Positions 1-8,257 of a DNA stretch of 64,000 nt are shown piece by piece. Origin of the DNA: Bin75 sp965200435 (lineage in GTDB: Bacteria; Nitrospirota; Nitrospiria; Nitrospirales; UBA8639); NCBI GenBank assembly GCA_965200435.1, contig OZ241337.1:1550001-1614000 (forward strand). The letters run 5' to 3'. The notes beneath the pieces are model-generated. The model saw only the letters and a program-made list of their open reading frames with translations. It ran no database searches and was not told the origin of the DNA. The translations under genes and the position numbers were made by a program. Each line of letters opens with the position of its first letter. Position 1 is the stretch's first letter.

Positions 1-287
1 AGTTTTTTGGAGTAGCGTTTCATCTCGTGGAGTTCTGATGAGATTATCAACTGCGATGCGATAATTCGGGCTTCAAGTTCCAACCGGAATTTTTCTTCAG
101 AATTTTCTGAAAGCCAATATTTCGCCGCGAGATCCAGCAGATCATAGAGCCGGCGTTTGAGGTCATCGGCATCTCTAGCGCTTCGCCCGATTCGATGTTG
201 CAGATAATGATTGCCCCATAACGAAATGACGGCCGCAAGAAGTGACGCGCCCATGAGTGGCGCAAAGTCAAAGATATAGTCCATCAT
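1..287 (-). CDS. Membrane-anchored protein, 3' end cut by window edge
   Basis: Reading leftwards from an ATG at 287, about 95 codons stay open to the window edge. The N-terminus (MMDYIFDF, then a hydrophobic stretch to about residue 23, ending near SLWGNHYL) looks like one transmembrane helix. A charged helical region follows (residues about 35-95). The ATG overlaps the TGA of the upstream DUF4325 gene as ATGA, so the genes are probably translationally coupled. It is the third member of an operon with a STAS-GHKL ATPase and a STAS-like protein. I do not recognise the family; a small membrane partner or effector is an inference. Confidence 0.6.
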   Translation of the reverse strand, partial: MMDYIFDFAPLMGASLLAAVISLWGNHYLQHRIGRSARDADDLKRRLYDLLDLAAKYWLSENSEEKFRLELEARIIASQLIISSELHEMKRYSKK

Positions 288-634
288 GTTGCAGGGACTT
301 TGGTTGCATCCTCAATATATCGGCGAGCTAACCGGACGAAGTCTTCTAGGTCAGGCTCGTTTGTCTTGAGATCGAGGCGTTGGTCAAGGTCTGTCTTGCT
401 CATCCCTGTTTTGCGTATCAAGCCGCCAAACGCTTCCTCCAGAAACGATGAGCCAACACCGGCAACGCCATCGAAGATGATCTCCACTTTGTCGAAACCT
501 CCGTTCAGGGCAGGTATCAGAAGATTATCTCTGAAGGCTGTGCCACTGGCCTCCCCATCCTCAAGGAAACGACCCGCCGGGTATGCTGAGAAGTCCCCGG
601 CAATGGATATGGTCTTGATTTGTTCGGGTTTCAT
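284..634 (-). CDS. STAS-like domain protein (DUF4325)
   Basis: About 116 residues. The core 'VEIIFDGVAGVGSSFLEEAF' matches the DUF4325/STAS-like signature: a beta strand, then a loop and helix with the SSFLEEAF motif. I place the start at 634 because this ATG overlaps the upstream TGA (ATGA) and has GGAGG eight bases before it; an in-frame GTG/ATG further up would overlap the ATPase gene more. STAS-like proteins usually bind an ATPase or kinase partner in anti-sigma-type switches. The adjacent GHKL ATPase gene makes such a pairing likely here, by inference. Part of a three-gene coupled operon. Confidence 0.75.
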   Translation of the reverse strand: MKPEQIKTISIAGDFSAYPAGRFLEDGEASGTAFRDNLLIPALNGGFDKVEIIFDGVAGVGSSFLEEAFGGLIRKTGMSKTDLDQRLDLKTNEPDLEDFVRLARRYIEDATKVPAT

Positions 635-1689
635 TGTTTTAACCTCCATTCGATGAGGGTCCCATTCAGTGGGTGCTTGTGAAAGATCATTTTATCAGAA
701 CTGGCACCTGTCTCGACAATATATTCTCCCCTGTTGCTGATCACACGATACGTCCCCTGGCAGTCTAGGGCCTCGATGTATCGGCGAATATCGCGTTGGA
801 GGCCGTGCCCTCGACTCGGTGAATGTGTGGCAGTTCTTGAAAGCTTATGCGCTGCTCGAATCATGTGCGCATCGTCTTTGGTCAGATTTTCCGGAAGCAA
901 CTCTCGAATACGTTCCTTGAATTTGCGTGGAAGAGTCGCTGGAATTCCTGAGCCTTGATCGTAGATCATAACTGCGACTTCTTTGCTTTGCCTATCATAA
1001 GCCGCCGAAAGCCACCAGTGCTTCGGTACGCCAAGAGTTGTTTGGTCTCTATAGGCATGATGCACGACGTTAGTCATTGCCTCAGTCACGGCTGCGTAGA
1101 GAAGGTGCTTGTTGGGTACGCTGACGAAAGGTTCCAAACGTAATCTCCGCAAGTCATCGATCACCTTGCCGTCTACTTTGACCCCGCTACAGAATTGTAC
1201 GTATTGAACGCCTGTTGAGGATTTTTCCTCAGGAATACTGGCTACTCTGAGGAGCTTAAAGAACCCCATCTCTCGCAAAAGACGTCTCACGGTGCCATCC
1301 CATTCTTCTGCATCGACTGCCACAAGTGCTGAGCCACGGATTGCGAGGTCCCGATTCCATCGGTCCAACTCGGCAGCGAGCACTAAGGCTGCAGATGGTT
1401 TGATCGTGCGGATTGGTTTGAAATCAATGTGGATTCGCTTGTTTCTGTGTTTTTTGGTTTTCTTACGGATATCGTCAAGCAACTTGACGACACCATCAAA
1501 ATTATCTTCAAAAGAGAGAACTGCAGGGCAATGGACAGGCGTGAACGATCCATGGACTCGATGTGGATTAGAACGAGATAGTCGTGGGTGTTTCCTTATC
1601 CTGCTTTTTTTCTTCTTTGTCCGTCGCCGATTCAGTTTGCGGGCGTGAATATCGTGCCATTGGCGTCTCTTGCGTGAGGGCTTCTTCAT
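631..1689 (-). CDS. STAS-GHKL (HATPase) fusion protein
   Basis: 352 residues. Residues 1-45 are extremely basic (many KR pairs). Residues about 55-148 resemble a STAS fold (IHIDF strand, SAALVLAAELDRW helix, then VRRLLREMGFFKLL). Residues about 195-350 form a GHKL/HSP90-type ATPase: N box EAMTNVVHHAY (203-213), G1 box DQGSGIP (244-250) and G2 box GHGLQRDI (294-301). This is the fold of anti-sigma kinases such as RsbW/SpoIIAB. It is first in an operon with a DUF4325 protein and a membrane protein, all joined by ATGA-type overlaps. A regulatory partner switch is likely; a role in defence or stress is only a guess. Confidence 0.7.
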   Translation of the reverse strand: MKKPSRKRRQWHDIHARKLNRRRTKKKKSRIRKHPRLSRSNPHRVHGSFTPVHCPAVLSFEDNFDGVVKLLDDIRKKTKKHRNKRIHIDFKPIRTIKPSAALVLAAELDRWNRDLAIRGSALVAVDAEEWDGTVRRLLREMGFFKLLRVASIPEEKSSTGVQYVQFCSGVKVDGKVIDDLRRLRLEPFVSVPNKHLLYAAVTEAMTNVVHHAYRDQTTLGVPKHWWLSAAYDRQSKEVAVMIYDQGSGIPATLPRKFKERIRELLPENLTKDDAHMIRAAHKLSRTATHSPSRGHGLQRDIRRYIEALDCQGTYRVISNRGEYIVETGASSDKMIFHKHPLNGTLIEWRLKQ

Positions 1690-2160
1690 TGGCTGGGCAT
1701 ATCGATACAGAAATTTTCTATTGACCCCTTATCCAGGGATATTAGTTAGTTGCAGATGTTTAAGACATTGACTGCGTGAAATCTCTAGCCACCTTCGCAG
1801 TATAGGATTCATGATGGGCGATTACTTGCAGGCAGTCAATCGCTCTTTGAATCGTTGGCAATGAGTTTGACGAATAAGCAGACTTCGAAACAGGCGTCGG
1901 CCTTCAGATCAGCCGGAGTAGGTCGGGCTAGCCAGAGGTGTAACCCGACAGTAGGGCTGCACGGCCCACGTGGTCTCGCCCATCGGCGTGAAGCCACCGG
2001 CTCCTGCGCCAAGACCTCTGACAGATACAGCAGGTGCCATAAGATGGCGCAGCTACAAATACGAGAGAAAGAACGGCGGGCTCCATGAGGCATGTCCCTT
2101 TCCGTAGAGGACGGCCTGCGCACTGTTCCGCATTTACGGCGCGACAATAAAGAACACGGG
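1690..2160. other. Intergenic region without a convincing gene
   Basis: Short frames on both strands have no recognisable product and run into the end of the aldehyde dehydrogenase gene. The segment near 2037-2060 contains a 'taagatggcgca' motif that recurs near 19480 ('taagatggcgcatctac'), so it probably holds a decayed dispersed repeat. No terminator or RNA gene was identified. Confidence 0.4.
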
Positions 2161-3594
2161 CTATGGGGACAGGTGCAAGACCAGCAGCTTTTGATCCGAG
2201 AGTTCCTGGATCGCGTATTTGACGCCTTCACGTCCCAGCCCGGAATCTTTCATGCCGCCGTACGGCATGTGGTCGGCCCGGAACGTCGGGATTTCATTAG
2301 CGAGCACCGTGCCGACGTCAAGGGCCTGATAGGCACGGAAAATCGAATCGACGTTGCGGGTAAAAATTCCGGCCTGGAGTCCGTAAGGGGAGTCATTCAC
2401 CATGTCGAAGGCTTGGTCGAGATGCTGGTACCGGGAAAGGGTGATGACCGGGCCGAAGACTTCTTCGCAGGAAATTTTCATGCGTTGGTCCACGTCCGTC
2501 AGGACCGCGGGACGAATCACCGCCCGGTCTCGAGTCCCGCCCGTCCTGAGCCGGGCGCCCTGCCGGACGGCTTCATGGATCCAGGTTTCCACTCTGATGG
2601 CCGCGCGTTCGTCGATCAGCGGGCCGATGACCGTGGAATCGTCGGCGGGGTTCCCGTCCGGCAGGGATTCGACAAGCGGGAGCAACCGGTCGAGAAAGGC
2701 ATCATACACGTCGTCGTGGAGATAAATGCGCTGGACGGAAATACAGGTCTGCCCGGAATACGAAAATCCTCCCGTGACGCAACGTTGGGCGGCCAGGTGC
2801 AGATCGGCATCGGGTTCGATGATGACCGCGGCATTGCCCCCCAACTCGAGCAGGACCCGTTTTTTCCCTGCCTTGTCTTTTAAGCTCCAGCCGACGGCGG
2901 CGCTACCCGTAAAACTCAAGGCTTGAATCCTCGGATCGCGGACCATGGATTCCGCCAGCGCGTTCTCGCACGGCAGGATGCTCAAGGTTCCTTCCGGGAG
3001 ATCGAGTTCCTGAAAGAGTCTCCCCAACCGCAACGCGGTGAGCGGGGTTTGCGGCGCGGGTTTCAGCAGAATGGGATTGCCGACTGCCAGGCACGGGGCC
3101 ACTTTGTGCGCGACCAGATTCAGGGGGAAATTGAACGGGGTGATACACAGGACCGGCCCGATCTGCACACGTTGCCCGAGGCCCAGGTGATGTTCCATGC
3201 CCGGGCTGATGTCCATCGGGATGACTTCTCCCGGTATCCGTTTGGCTTCCTCGCACGCGATCGAAAAGGTTTGAATGGCCCGGTCCACTTCGCGCCGGGC
3301 ATCGGTGACCGGTTTGCCCGCTTCCAGGCAGATGGTCTGGGCAAAGTCTTCCTTGTGTTCTTTCAGCTTGCCGGCCAAATGTTGGAGCGCCGTGGCGCGG
3401 ATATGAGACGAGGACCGGACGAGATGGGCAAAGGCTTTCAGGCTGAGCGTTACAGCCTCTTCGACGTCCGCCGGTTGGGCGAGGCAAACGTCTGCAACCG
3501 GGGTGCCGGTAAACGGGTTGGTCACGGTCTGGCGCGTGGGCGTTTCACGCCATTCGGAACCGACGAGGATGGGAGCGATGGTTTCCACGGACAC
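2161..3594 (-). CDS. NAD(P)-dependent aldehyde dehydrogenase
   Basis: 477 residues, normal for the ALDH superfamily. Visible motifs: FNFPLNL (154-160), the cofactor-binding SFTGSAAVG (227-235), catalytic Glu250 in LELGGN and the nucleophile Cys284 in SGQTCIS; near the C-terminus GGMKDSGLGREG. It oxidises an aldehyde to the acid with NAD(P)+ in the cytoplasm. The sequence style is closest to lactaldehyde / non-phosphorylating glyceraldehyde-3-phosphate dehydrogenase (GapN-like) enzymes, but the substrate cannot be fixed from sequence. The apparent start is GTG at 3594 with no good ribosome-binding site, so the true start is uncertain by a few codons. It stands alone, followed upstream by a DsbA-like gene on the same strand. 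Confidence 0.88.
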   Translation of the reverse strand: MSVETIAPILVGSEWRETPTRQTVTNPFTGTPVADVCLAQPADVEEAVTLSLKAFAHLVRSSSHIRATALQHLAGKLKEHKEDFAQTICLEAGKPVTDARREVDRAIQTFSIACEEAKRIPGEVIPMDISPGMEHHLGLGQRVQIGPVLCITPFNFPLNLVAHKVAPCLAVGNPILLKPAPQTPLTALRLGRLFQELDLPEGTLSILPCENALAESMVRDPRIQALSFTGSAAVGWSLKDKAGKKRVLLELGGNAAVIIEPDADLHLAAQRCVTGGFSYSGQTCISVQRIYLHDDVYDAFLDRLLPLVESLPDGNPADDSTVIGPLIDERAAIRVETWIHEAVRQGARLRTGGTRDRAVIRPAVLTDVDQRMKISCEEVFGPVITLSRYQHLDQAFDMVNDSPYGLQAGIFTRNVDSIFRAYQALDVGTVLANEIPTFRADHMPYGGMKDSGLGREGVKYAIQELSDQKLLVLHLSP

Positions 3595-3656
3595 GGGAGG
3601 AAATCAGACGTGGCGTTGAACGATCAAACGTGCTCGCATGGTGACACGGGCCATTC

Positions 3657-4361
3657 TTACAAGGGCTCGGAAGCGGGTTGGGGGGAAGACACCGTTTGGA
3701 GCAGCTTGTCGATTTCTTCCTTAAACACCTCATAAGGGAAGGCACCGGGGATCACGACGGCCTCTTGCGGATGATCCGTGGCGTATAAAATAAAATGCGG
3801 AGTGCCCCGGATGCCCAGGTTGCCCCCTTCTAGCCGGTCTTTGAAAATGTTCCGGGTATAGCGTGACGCCTCGAAGCACGAGTCGAATTGCTTGGCGTCA
3901 AGCCGGAGATCTTCAGCCTGTTGCCGGAGTTCATCCGGAGAAAATTTGTCGCTGCGGGAAAACAGGCGGTCGTGCATCGCCCAATACTGTCCCTGTTCCC
4001 CTGCACATCGCGCGGCCAGGGCGGTATCCACGCTCGGACCGCTCAGCGCCCGCGGGAAATCACGATACACGAGGCGCACCTTGCCGGTGTCGATATATTC
4101 GGAAAACAGGATCGGCCAGGTTTCCTCGAAAAATTTTTCACAGAACCCGCACGTGAAATCCGAATACTCCAAAAGCGTGAGTGGGGCCTGGGGATTGCCG
4201 CGGACGCGGTCATCTTCCTCGGTAAATCCTTGGGTCGCCTGGGCACCGGATGAGACTGCGAGCCCGAGACTCAACACCGTCATCACCAGCCCGCCTGCGA
4301 TTGTCGAACGACCGGACCGCATGGGGGAAGGGGTCTGTGCCGATGATGAAGAGGTTGTCAT
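3657..4361 (-). CDS. DsbA-like thiol oxidoreductase, exported
   Basis: 234 residues. A hydrophobic segment (about 20-40, ending near SSGAQA) looks like a signal peptide or anchor. The thioredoxin-like domain has the redox pair in FTCGFC (Cys71, Cys74), and the cis-Pro region is GIRGTPHFILY. This matches DsbA/DsbG-like or ScsC-like periplasmic thiol oxidoreductases that form or isomerise disulfides in exported proteins. AAGGAG lies at good spacing before the ATG at 4361. No DsbB/VKOR partner is visible in the window. Likely role: disulfide handling in the periplasm; direction (oxidase or reductase) unknown. Confidence 0.85.
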   Translation of the reverse strand: MTTSSSSAQTPSPMRSGRSTIAGGLVMTVLSLGLAVSSGAQATQGFTEEDDRVRGNPQAPLTLLEYSDFTCGFCEKFFEETWPILFSEYIDTGKVRLVYRDFPRALSGPSVDTALAARCAGEQGQYWAMHDRLFSRSDKFSPDELRQQAEDLRLDAKQFDSCFEASRYTRNIFKDRLEGGNLGIRGTPHFILYATDHPQEAVVIPGAFPYEVFKEEIDKLLQTVSSPQPASEPL

Positions 4362-4449
4362 GGTGTCTCCTTTTCCCTGAAGCTTCTTACAGTGTGAGGC
4401 GTGGGAAGGCGTCTGTCAAGCGGGGGCGTTGCGCGGCGCTCGTCTTTTG

Positions 4450-5553
4450 TCACGGCGTGCCGGAACCCGATTGAGAGGCGGGGCCTTCGAGCAAGGCCAT
4501 GAGCAAGAGCGGCCAAACCACGGTCGCGTCGCTCAACACTTCGGCGAATCGTCCGCCTTGTTCCGGCGGAACGAATTTCCCCCAGGAAATGCCCTCCTGG
4601 TAGGTGCAGCCACTGAGCCCTCCCCAATAGTCCGGCTCCGGGCAGATCCGGACGCCATAATGGAATCGGGGCGGGGTGATGGCCGTGCCCAACCGCATAT
4701 TCAGGATTTCGATGTACGGCGGAACCTGCTGCGCCCAATTGCGGGGCACGCCGCCGCCGATGGTAAAGATGCCCAGCCGTTTGGCGCCCAGGAGTTTGCG
4801 GGTATAGCTGTTGAGATCCAAAAACGGATTAAAGGCGGGACGGCGTTGTTGCAAACGTTCCCATATCGCCTGGTCATCCTCGGAGGCCGCACTTGATTGA
4901 ACCGGTCCATGTTCTTTCATGGACCAGATGGACGTATCGAGGCCTAATTCGGAATCCGTGAACGCGGGGACGTACACCGGAACCTCTTTCAGGAAGGCAC
5001 TCTTGAGAATCCCCGGACCGGGAAATTGCTCGGCCAGCGTTCGTCCCAATTCCCGATTCAGGAGTTCGGACGAGAGCGGTTCCTCGGGACGGAGGCGGTT
5101 CAGTGTGGCTGCGGCTACTTCTTCCACGTGGTTCAAATTCAATTCCATTTCGAGCGTGTCGTAGACCCGGTTGTATCCTTTTTCAAAGAGTTCCACGTCG
5201 TCCATGCCCGGCTGATATTTGTAATGCGTCTGTCCCACGGCTTCGCTCATGCCATGGGACATCAAGGCGCCGGTCGAGACAATGGCCTGGACCATTCCCC
5301 TGTCGAGCATGGTGCAGATGATTTTCCCCATCTTGGCGATGGTCATGGCCCCTGAAAGCGTCATCACCACGAAACAGTCGGGGTCCTCGATCATGGCCTT
5401 GAGCACTTCGAAGGCTTCCCCGAGCCGCCGGCCCCCGAAGGCGGTTTTTTTCATCGCGGTCAACAGATCGGAGAAGGAACGAATGCGTGCGGGGTCAAGG
5501 GCTTCCAGGGCCTCGAACCCATCGTCGGCCCCGTCATGAAAGCTTCGCGTCAT
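4450..5553 (-). CDS. Deoxyhypusine synthase family protein
   Basis: About 367 residues. Strong similarity to the deoxyhypusine synthase fold: 'MTLSGAMTIAKMGK' near the N-terminus, 'TIGGGVPRNW' (Rossmann-like glycine loop) and 'EGISWGKFVPP', where the SWGK lysine lines up with the catalytic Lys of eukaryotic DHS. In eukaryotes and archaea DHS transfers the aminobutyl group of spermidine to eIF5A; bacteria lack hypusine, so the bacterial homologues probably act on polyamines (homospermidine synthase-like). I chose ATG 5553 (AAGGAA six bases upstream) over frames starting further up, which overlap the tRNA region. No polyamine genes are adjacent. Confidence 0.85.
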   Translation of the reverse strand: MTRSFHDGADDGFEALEALDPARIRSFSDLLTAMKKTAFGGRRLGEAFEVLKAMIEDPDCFVVMTLSGAMTIAKMGKIICTMLDRGMVQAIVSTGALMSHGMSEAVGQTHYKYQPGMDDVELFEKGYNRVYDTLEMELNLNHVEEVAAATLNRLRPEEPLSSELLNRELGRTLAEQFPGPGILKSAFLKEVPVYVPAFTDSELGLDTSIWSMKEHGPVQSSAASEDDQAIWERLQQRRPAFNPFLDLNSYTRKLLGAKRLGIFTIGGGVPRNWAQQVPPYIEILNMRLGTAITPPRFHYGVRICPEPDYWGGLSGCTYQEGISWGKFVPPEQGGRFAEVLSDATVVWPLLLMALLEGPASQSGSGTP

Positions 5554-5691
5554 TGGGTTTCCTTGTTGCGACGTTGACCGACGTGAGGTTGGGGGGCGCG
5601 CAAAAAGACGAAACGGGATCGACGGAAGTCTTGCCCATCCCAAAGGACACGAGAACAAGGTATGTGGTCATGAGGAAATGCCGGGAAATGG

Positions 5692-5766
5692 TGGTCCCAA
5701 CGGGATTTGAACCCGTGTCTGCACCTTGAGAGGGTGCCGTCCTGGGCCAAGCTAGACGATGGGACC
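5692..5766 (-). tRNA. tRNA-Glu (anticodon CTC)
   Basis: A full cloverleaf can be drawn on the minus strand. Acceptor GGTCCCA pairs with TGGGACC (discriminator A); the D arm is GTC/GAC; the anticodon stem is GCACC/GGTGC with loop CTCTCAA, giving CTC at 34-36 (reads GAG, Glu). The T arm is ACGGG-TTCAAAT-CCCGT. CCA is not encoded. An IS481-like element sits about 80 bp upstream of its 5' end. Confidence 0.95.
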
Positions 5767-5776
5767 AGTCTATAGG

Positions 5777-6883
5777 TTAGGCGCTCGTGCTCGATGCGTC
5801 GAACGTCAGCACTCTACCATTACCGAAACATGGCGTGCAATCAGGTGTATGGGTCCACCACATTTGGCACTCGGGTTGGTGGTGAATCAGGGATTGTACC
5901 GGAGATTGCCGCCCAAGGCTATGGTGGGGCAACACGGTATTGTAGGCCAGCAACCAATCGGCCAGTTTGCAGTTAAAGGCCGCCAAATCGTCGAACAGCA
6001 GATCCTCGTGGTAGTCCACGAAGGTCTCTTGCAGGGTGCGATTGAACCGTTCCGCATGAGCGTTCATTTTCGGGGATCGGGGATACGTCCACCAGTGGGT
6101 GATGCCGCGTTCATCGAGCCGGTGCTGGAAATGCCCCTGGAACTCCAGGCCGTTATCGGAGAGGAGGACCCGGGGTGGGGCCGGGAGCAACGCACAGAGT
6201 GCATCGAGGGCGTGGGTGGCATGGCGGCTGGAGGCGGTGGCGGTGGCCACAGCGAAGGCGAAGCGACTGCAGGGATCGATGAAGGTGAATAGGTAGCGGC
6301 GGAGTCCGGCGTGGAGCCGCACAACGGGATCGCCGGCCAAGACCGCCAGGGGCTGGGCGGGGCGGGGCCGGGGCGGGCGGGATTTCCGGCGCCGTGTCCG
6401 GGGTTTGGGCCGGCCCCGGGCATCCAGGCGGCTCGGCGTGTGCCGCATCCGGTCCGGGGCGCGGGCGATCAGGCGCCCGATGGTGGAGACCCTGGGGAGG
6501 GCTAGCCCGTGCTGCGCACACCACGGCCGCAGTAGGACGTGCAGCTTGGCCTTCCCACGGTTGGGATACGTGGTGCGTAGCCGCCGGATCGCTTGGCTCA
6601 GGGCGGGTGGCCACGTGGCCTGCCGCCGCCGGTGGGGGGCCCTAGAGCGGACGGCCAACGCCTGCGGGTCCCCGCCAGCCTGAGTGAGCGCCCGCTGCCA
6701 GCGATAAAGCGTCCGGCGGCTGACGCCAAAGGCCTCCCCCGTCGCGGCTGGGCCATGCCGGGCGCAAAAGTGCAGAATCTTGAGTCGGTGATGGGCTTCG
6801 TGGGGTATCATGTCCCAACGATGCCCGAATTGCGTTAGTCGATAAAACCCCCTGATGCGATAGCCGACATGGTGGATTTGCAT
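5777..6883 (-). CDS. IS481-like DDE transposase, intact triad
   Basis: An N-terminal helix-turn-helix (GVSRRTLYRWQRAL) is followed by a second winged-helix-like part, a Pro/Arg-rich linker and an rve integrase core: D in 'VLAGDPVV', D in 'LLSDNGLEFQ', E in 'MNAHAERFNRT'. The start ATG 6883 has AGGAGAGG just upstream, better than the in-repeat TTG. The frame reaches the element tip (last codon ACA at 5846-5848) without a stop and runs about 70 bases into host DNA, so the last ~22 residues are not IS-encoded. The second copy has Ala in place of the catalytic Glu. Confidence 0.88.
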   Translation of the reverse strand: MQIHHVGYRIRGFYRLTQFGHRWDMIPHEAHHRLKILHFCARHGPAATGEAFGVSRRTLYRWQRALTQAGGDPQALAVRSRAPHRRRQATWPPALSQAIRRLRTTYPNRGKAKLHVLLRPWCAQHGLALPRVSTIGRLIARAPDRMRHTPSRLDARGRPKPRTRRRKSRPPRPRPAQPLAVLAGDPVVRLHAGLRRYLFTFIDPCSRFAFAVATATASSRHATHALDALCALLPAPPRVLLSDNGLEFQGHFQHRLDERGITHWWTYPRSPKMNAHAERFNRTLQETFVDYHEDLLFDDLAAFNCKLADWLLAYNTVLPHHSLGRQSPVQSLIHHQPECQMWWTHTPDCTPCFGNGRVLTFDASSTSA

Positions 6884-6932
6884 GGCCTCTCCTCCTGTTT
6901 CGAGGAGTGCCAAAGGTTTCTGAACTTATACA
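5846..6932 (-). mobile_element. IS481-like insertion sequence, copy 1 (1087 bp)
   Basis: The ends are defined by imperfect ~28-bp inverted repeats starting TGTAT and sharing TTTGGCACTC. The element is flanked by the 5-bp direct duplication TCAGG (5841-5845 and 6933-6937). A second copy at 48950-50036 has exactly the same length. One transposase gene fills the element, reading leftwards. TGT...ACA ends, a single DDE transposase gene and the size fit the IS481 family; this is a family-level call from memory. The catalytic triad is intact in this copy, so it could be active if the missing stop codon does not matter. Confidence 0.88.
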
Positions 6933-6991
6933 TCAGGGGCCAGGCTTACGACGCATTGAAGAATAGCTTGCCAGCATGTAGTATAAGCATT

Positions 6992-7015
6992 AATTGTCAT
7001 GCTTGTATGACAATT
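6992..7015. promoter_or_regulatory. Palindromic operator before relBE
   Basis: Perfect 9-bp inverted repeat AATTGTCAT / ATGACAATT with a 6-bp spacer, 36 bases before the antitoxin ATG. Ribbon-helix-helix antitoxins typically bind such palindromes to repress their own operon. A possible -35 (TTGTCA, 6995-7000) lies inside the left arm. Confidence 0.6.
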
Positions 7016-7050
7016 GACGAATACGGCCCAGTGAATATGGAAGGTGCAAC

Positions 7051-7263
7051 ATGGCGTCTCTTCGTTTGAATAAGGAATTGGAAAACAGGCTGGATCATCT
7101 GGCACAAACAACCGGGCGAACCAAGACGTTTTATATCCGCCAACTCATCGAAGACCATATCGATGAGTTGGAAGATCGCTACATTGCCGAGTCGAGACTT
7201 GAAAATCCTGCTGATCGCCTGACTGGTAAAAAGATAAGGCAGGAACTTGGGCTGGAAAATTGA
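7051..7263 (+). CDS. RelB/DinJ-like antitoxin (ribbon-helix-helix)
   Basis: 70 residues. The N-terminus 'MASLRLNKELENRLDHLA' followed by 'TGRTKTFYIRQLIEDHI' is the short strand plus two helices of a ribbon-helix-helix repressor; the C-terminal acidic helix would cover the toxin. GGAAGGTG lies upstream of the ATG. The stop overlaps the start of the toxin gene by 17 nt. A palindromic operator lies directly upstream. It neutralises the RelE-like toxin and probably represses the pair. Confidence 0.88.
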   Translation: MASLRLNKELENRLDHLAQTTGRTKTFYIRQLIEDHIDELEDRYIAESRLENPADRLTGKKIRQELGLEN

Positions 7264-7507
7264 ATATGACCGTCGGGTTCTAAAGGATATGAAAAAGCTG
7301 GACAAAAACGTTCAGCGGCAAATCCTTGATTACTTTGACGAATGTCTAGCCCCTTCCCCTAATCCCCGCCGTTTTGGCAAGTCTCTTACGTCCACTTTCT
7401 CCGGTCTATGGCGCTATCGTATAGGCGATGATCGTGCCATTTGCCGGATCGAGGATGAAAAGCTCATCGTCTTGGTCGTTCGTGTCGCGCACCGGAGCAG
7501 AGTATAG
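7247..7507 (+). CDS. RelE-like mRNA interferase toxin
   Basis: 86 residues. 'WKIEYDRRVLKDMKKLDKNVQRQILDYF' (first two helices of a RelE fold, split here in description only) is followed by 'LWRYRIGDDRAICRIED' and 'LIVLVVRVAHRSRV', the usual RelE C-terminal strands with basic catalytic residues. The likely start is TTG at 7247 inside the antitoxin gene, implying translational coupling. It would cleave mRNA on the ribosome when the antitoxin is degraded. It is convergent with rpiA, 35 bases away. Confidence 0.85.
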   Translation: MGWKIEYDRRVLKDMKKLDKNVQRQILDYFDECLAPSPNPRRFGKSLTSTFSGLWRYRIGDDRAICRIEDEKLIVLVVRVAHRSRV

Positions 7508-7542
7508 AAGAAGCCGGTGTAAGCCACAGATCAAGAAACCGG

Positions 7543-8250
7543 TCAGGAAGGGCCATGTTTGATGTGAACGCCGTCGGGCGAGCCGATGATGAGCGTTGAT
7601 GTCCGGTTGACGAAGAGGCCGTTCTCCACGACTCCAGGTATGCGATTGATCTGCGCTTCGAGCTGCACAGGGTCTTCGATTGCGTCCACCGGAAAATCGA
7701 GAATGTAGTGGCCTCCGTCGGTCTCGAACACCGTTCCTTGTTTTTGCCTGAGCGTCGGGCTGCCGCCCAATGCCTGAAGCTGTTTGGCGGTCTGCGGCCA
7801 TCCGAAGGGAGTCACTTCCACGGGAACGGGCATGGGTTTGCCCAGCACCGGCACGCATTTCGTGTGATCGACCAGGACGATAAACGTCCGTGCCGCGGCG
7901 GCCACGATTTTTTCCCGCAATAAGGCGCCGCCGCCACCCTTGATCAGGTGAAAGTGAGGATCGACCTGATCTGCCCCATCCACTGCCACGTCCAAAGTCC
8001 ACTCCTCCTGTTCTGGGAGAAGCGGAATCTGCAATTGCCGGGCCAATGCCGCGGTTTCACGAGACGTGGGCACGCCGTACACCCGTAGACCGGCCTGCAC
8101 GCGTTTGCCGAGGGCCAGGAGAAAATATTTCACGGTGGAGCCGGTCCCCAGGCCCACGAGTGCCCCGTCCCGGATGAAAACCAAGGCGGCTTCGCCGGCC
8201 GCGCGTTTGCCGGTTTCCTGCAGGTCGGGCGATGGCGGAGAAAGCGTCAT
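7543..8250 (-). CDS. rpiA: Ribose-5-phosphate isomerase A
   Basis: 235 residues, usual length. Motifs: GLGTGSTV (phosphate-binding loop), 'DVAVDGADQVD' with the catalytic acid region, 'LIKGGGGALLREKIVA' and 'KPMPVPVEVTPFGW'. It interconverts ribose 5-phosphate and ribulose 5-phosphate in the non-oxidative pentose phosphate pathway. It lies 8 bases downstream of glk on the same strand, so the two are very probably one operon for sugar phosphate metabolism. Confidence 0.95.
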   Translation of the reverse strand: MTLSPPSPDLQETGKRAAGEAALVFIRDGALVGLGTGSTVKYFLLALGKRVQAGLRVYGVPTSRETAALARQLQIPLLPEQEEWTLDVAVDGADQVDPHFHLIKGGGGALLREKIVAAAARTFIVLVDHTKCVPVLGKPMPVPVEVTPFGWPQTAKQLQALGGSPTLRQKQGTVFETDGGHYILDFPVDAIEDPVQLEAQINRIPGVVENGLFVNRTSTLIIGSPDGVHIKHGPS

Positions 8251-8257
8251 GGATGAC

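Noticed and set aside
1836..2231. Minus-strand frame of 131 codons overlapping the aldehyde dehydrogenase end
   Set aside because: No ribosome-binding site, no homology, Cys/Trp/Arg-rich shadow composition.
5759..6292. Long frame on the plus strand inside IS copy 1
   Set aside because: Antisense of the transposase gene; no family features; arises from GC-rich codon bias.
5692..6932. tRNA-Glu as an integration site of a genomic island
   Set aside because: No integrase, no direct repeat of the tRNA end; the neighbour is a simple IS with its own duplication 80 bases away.
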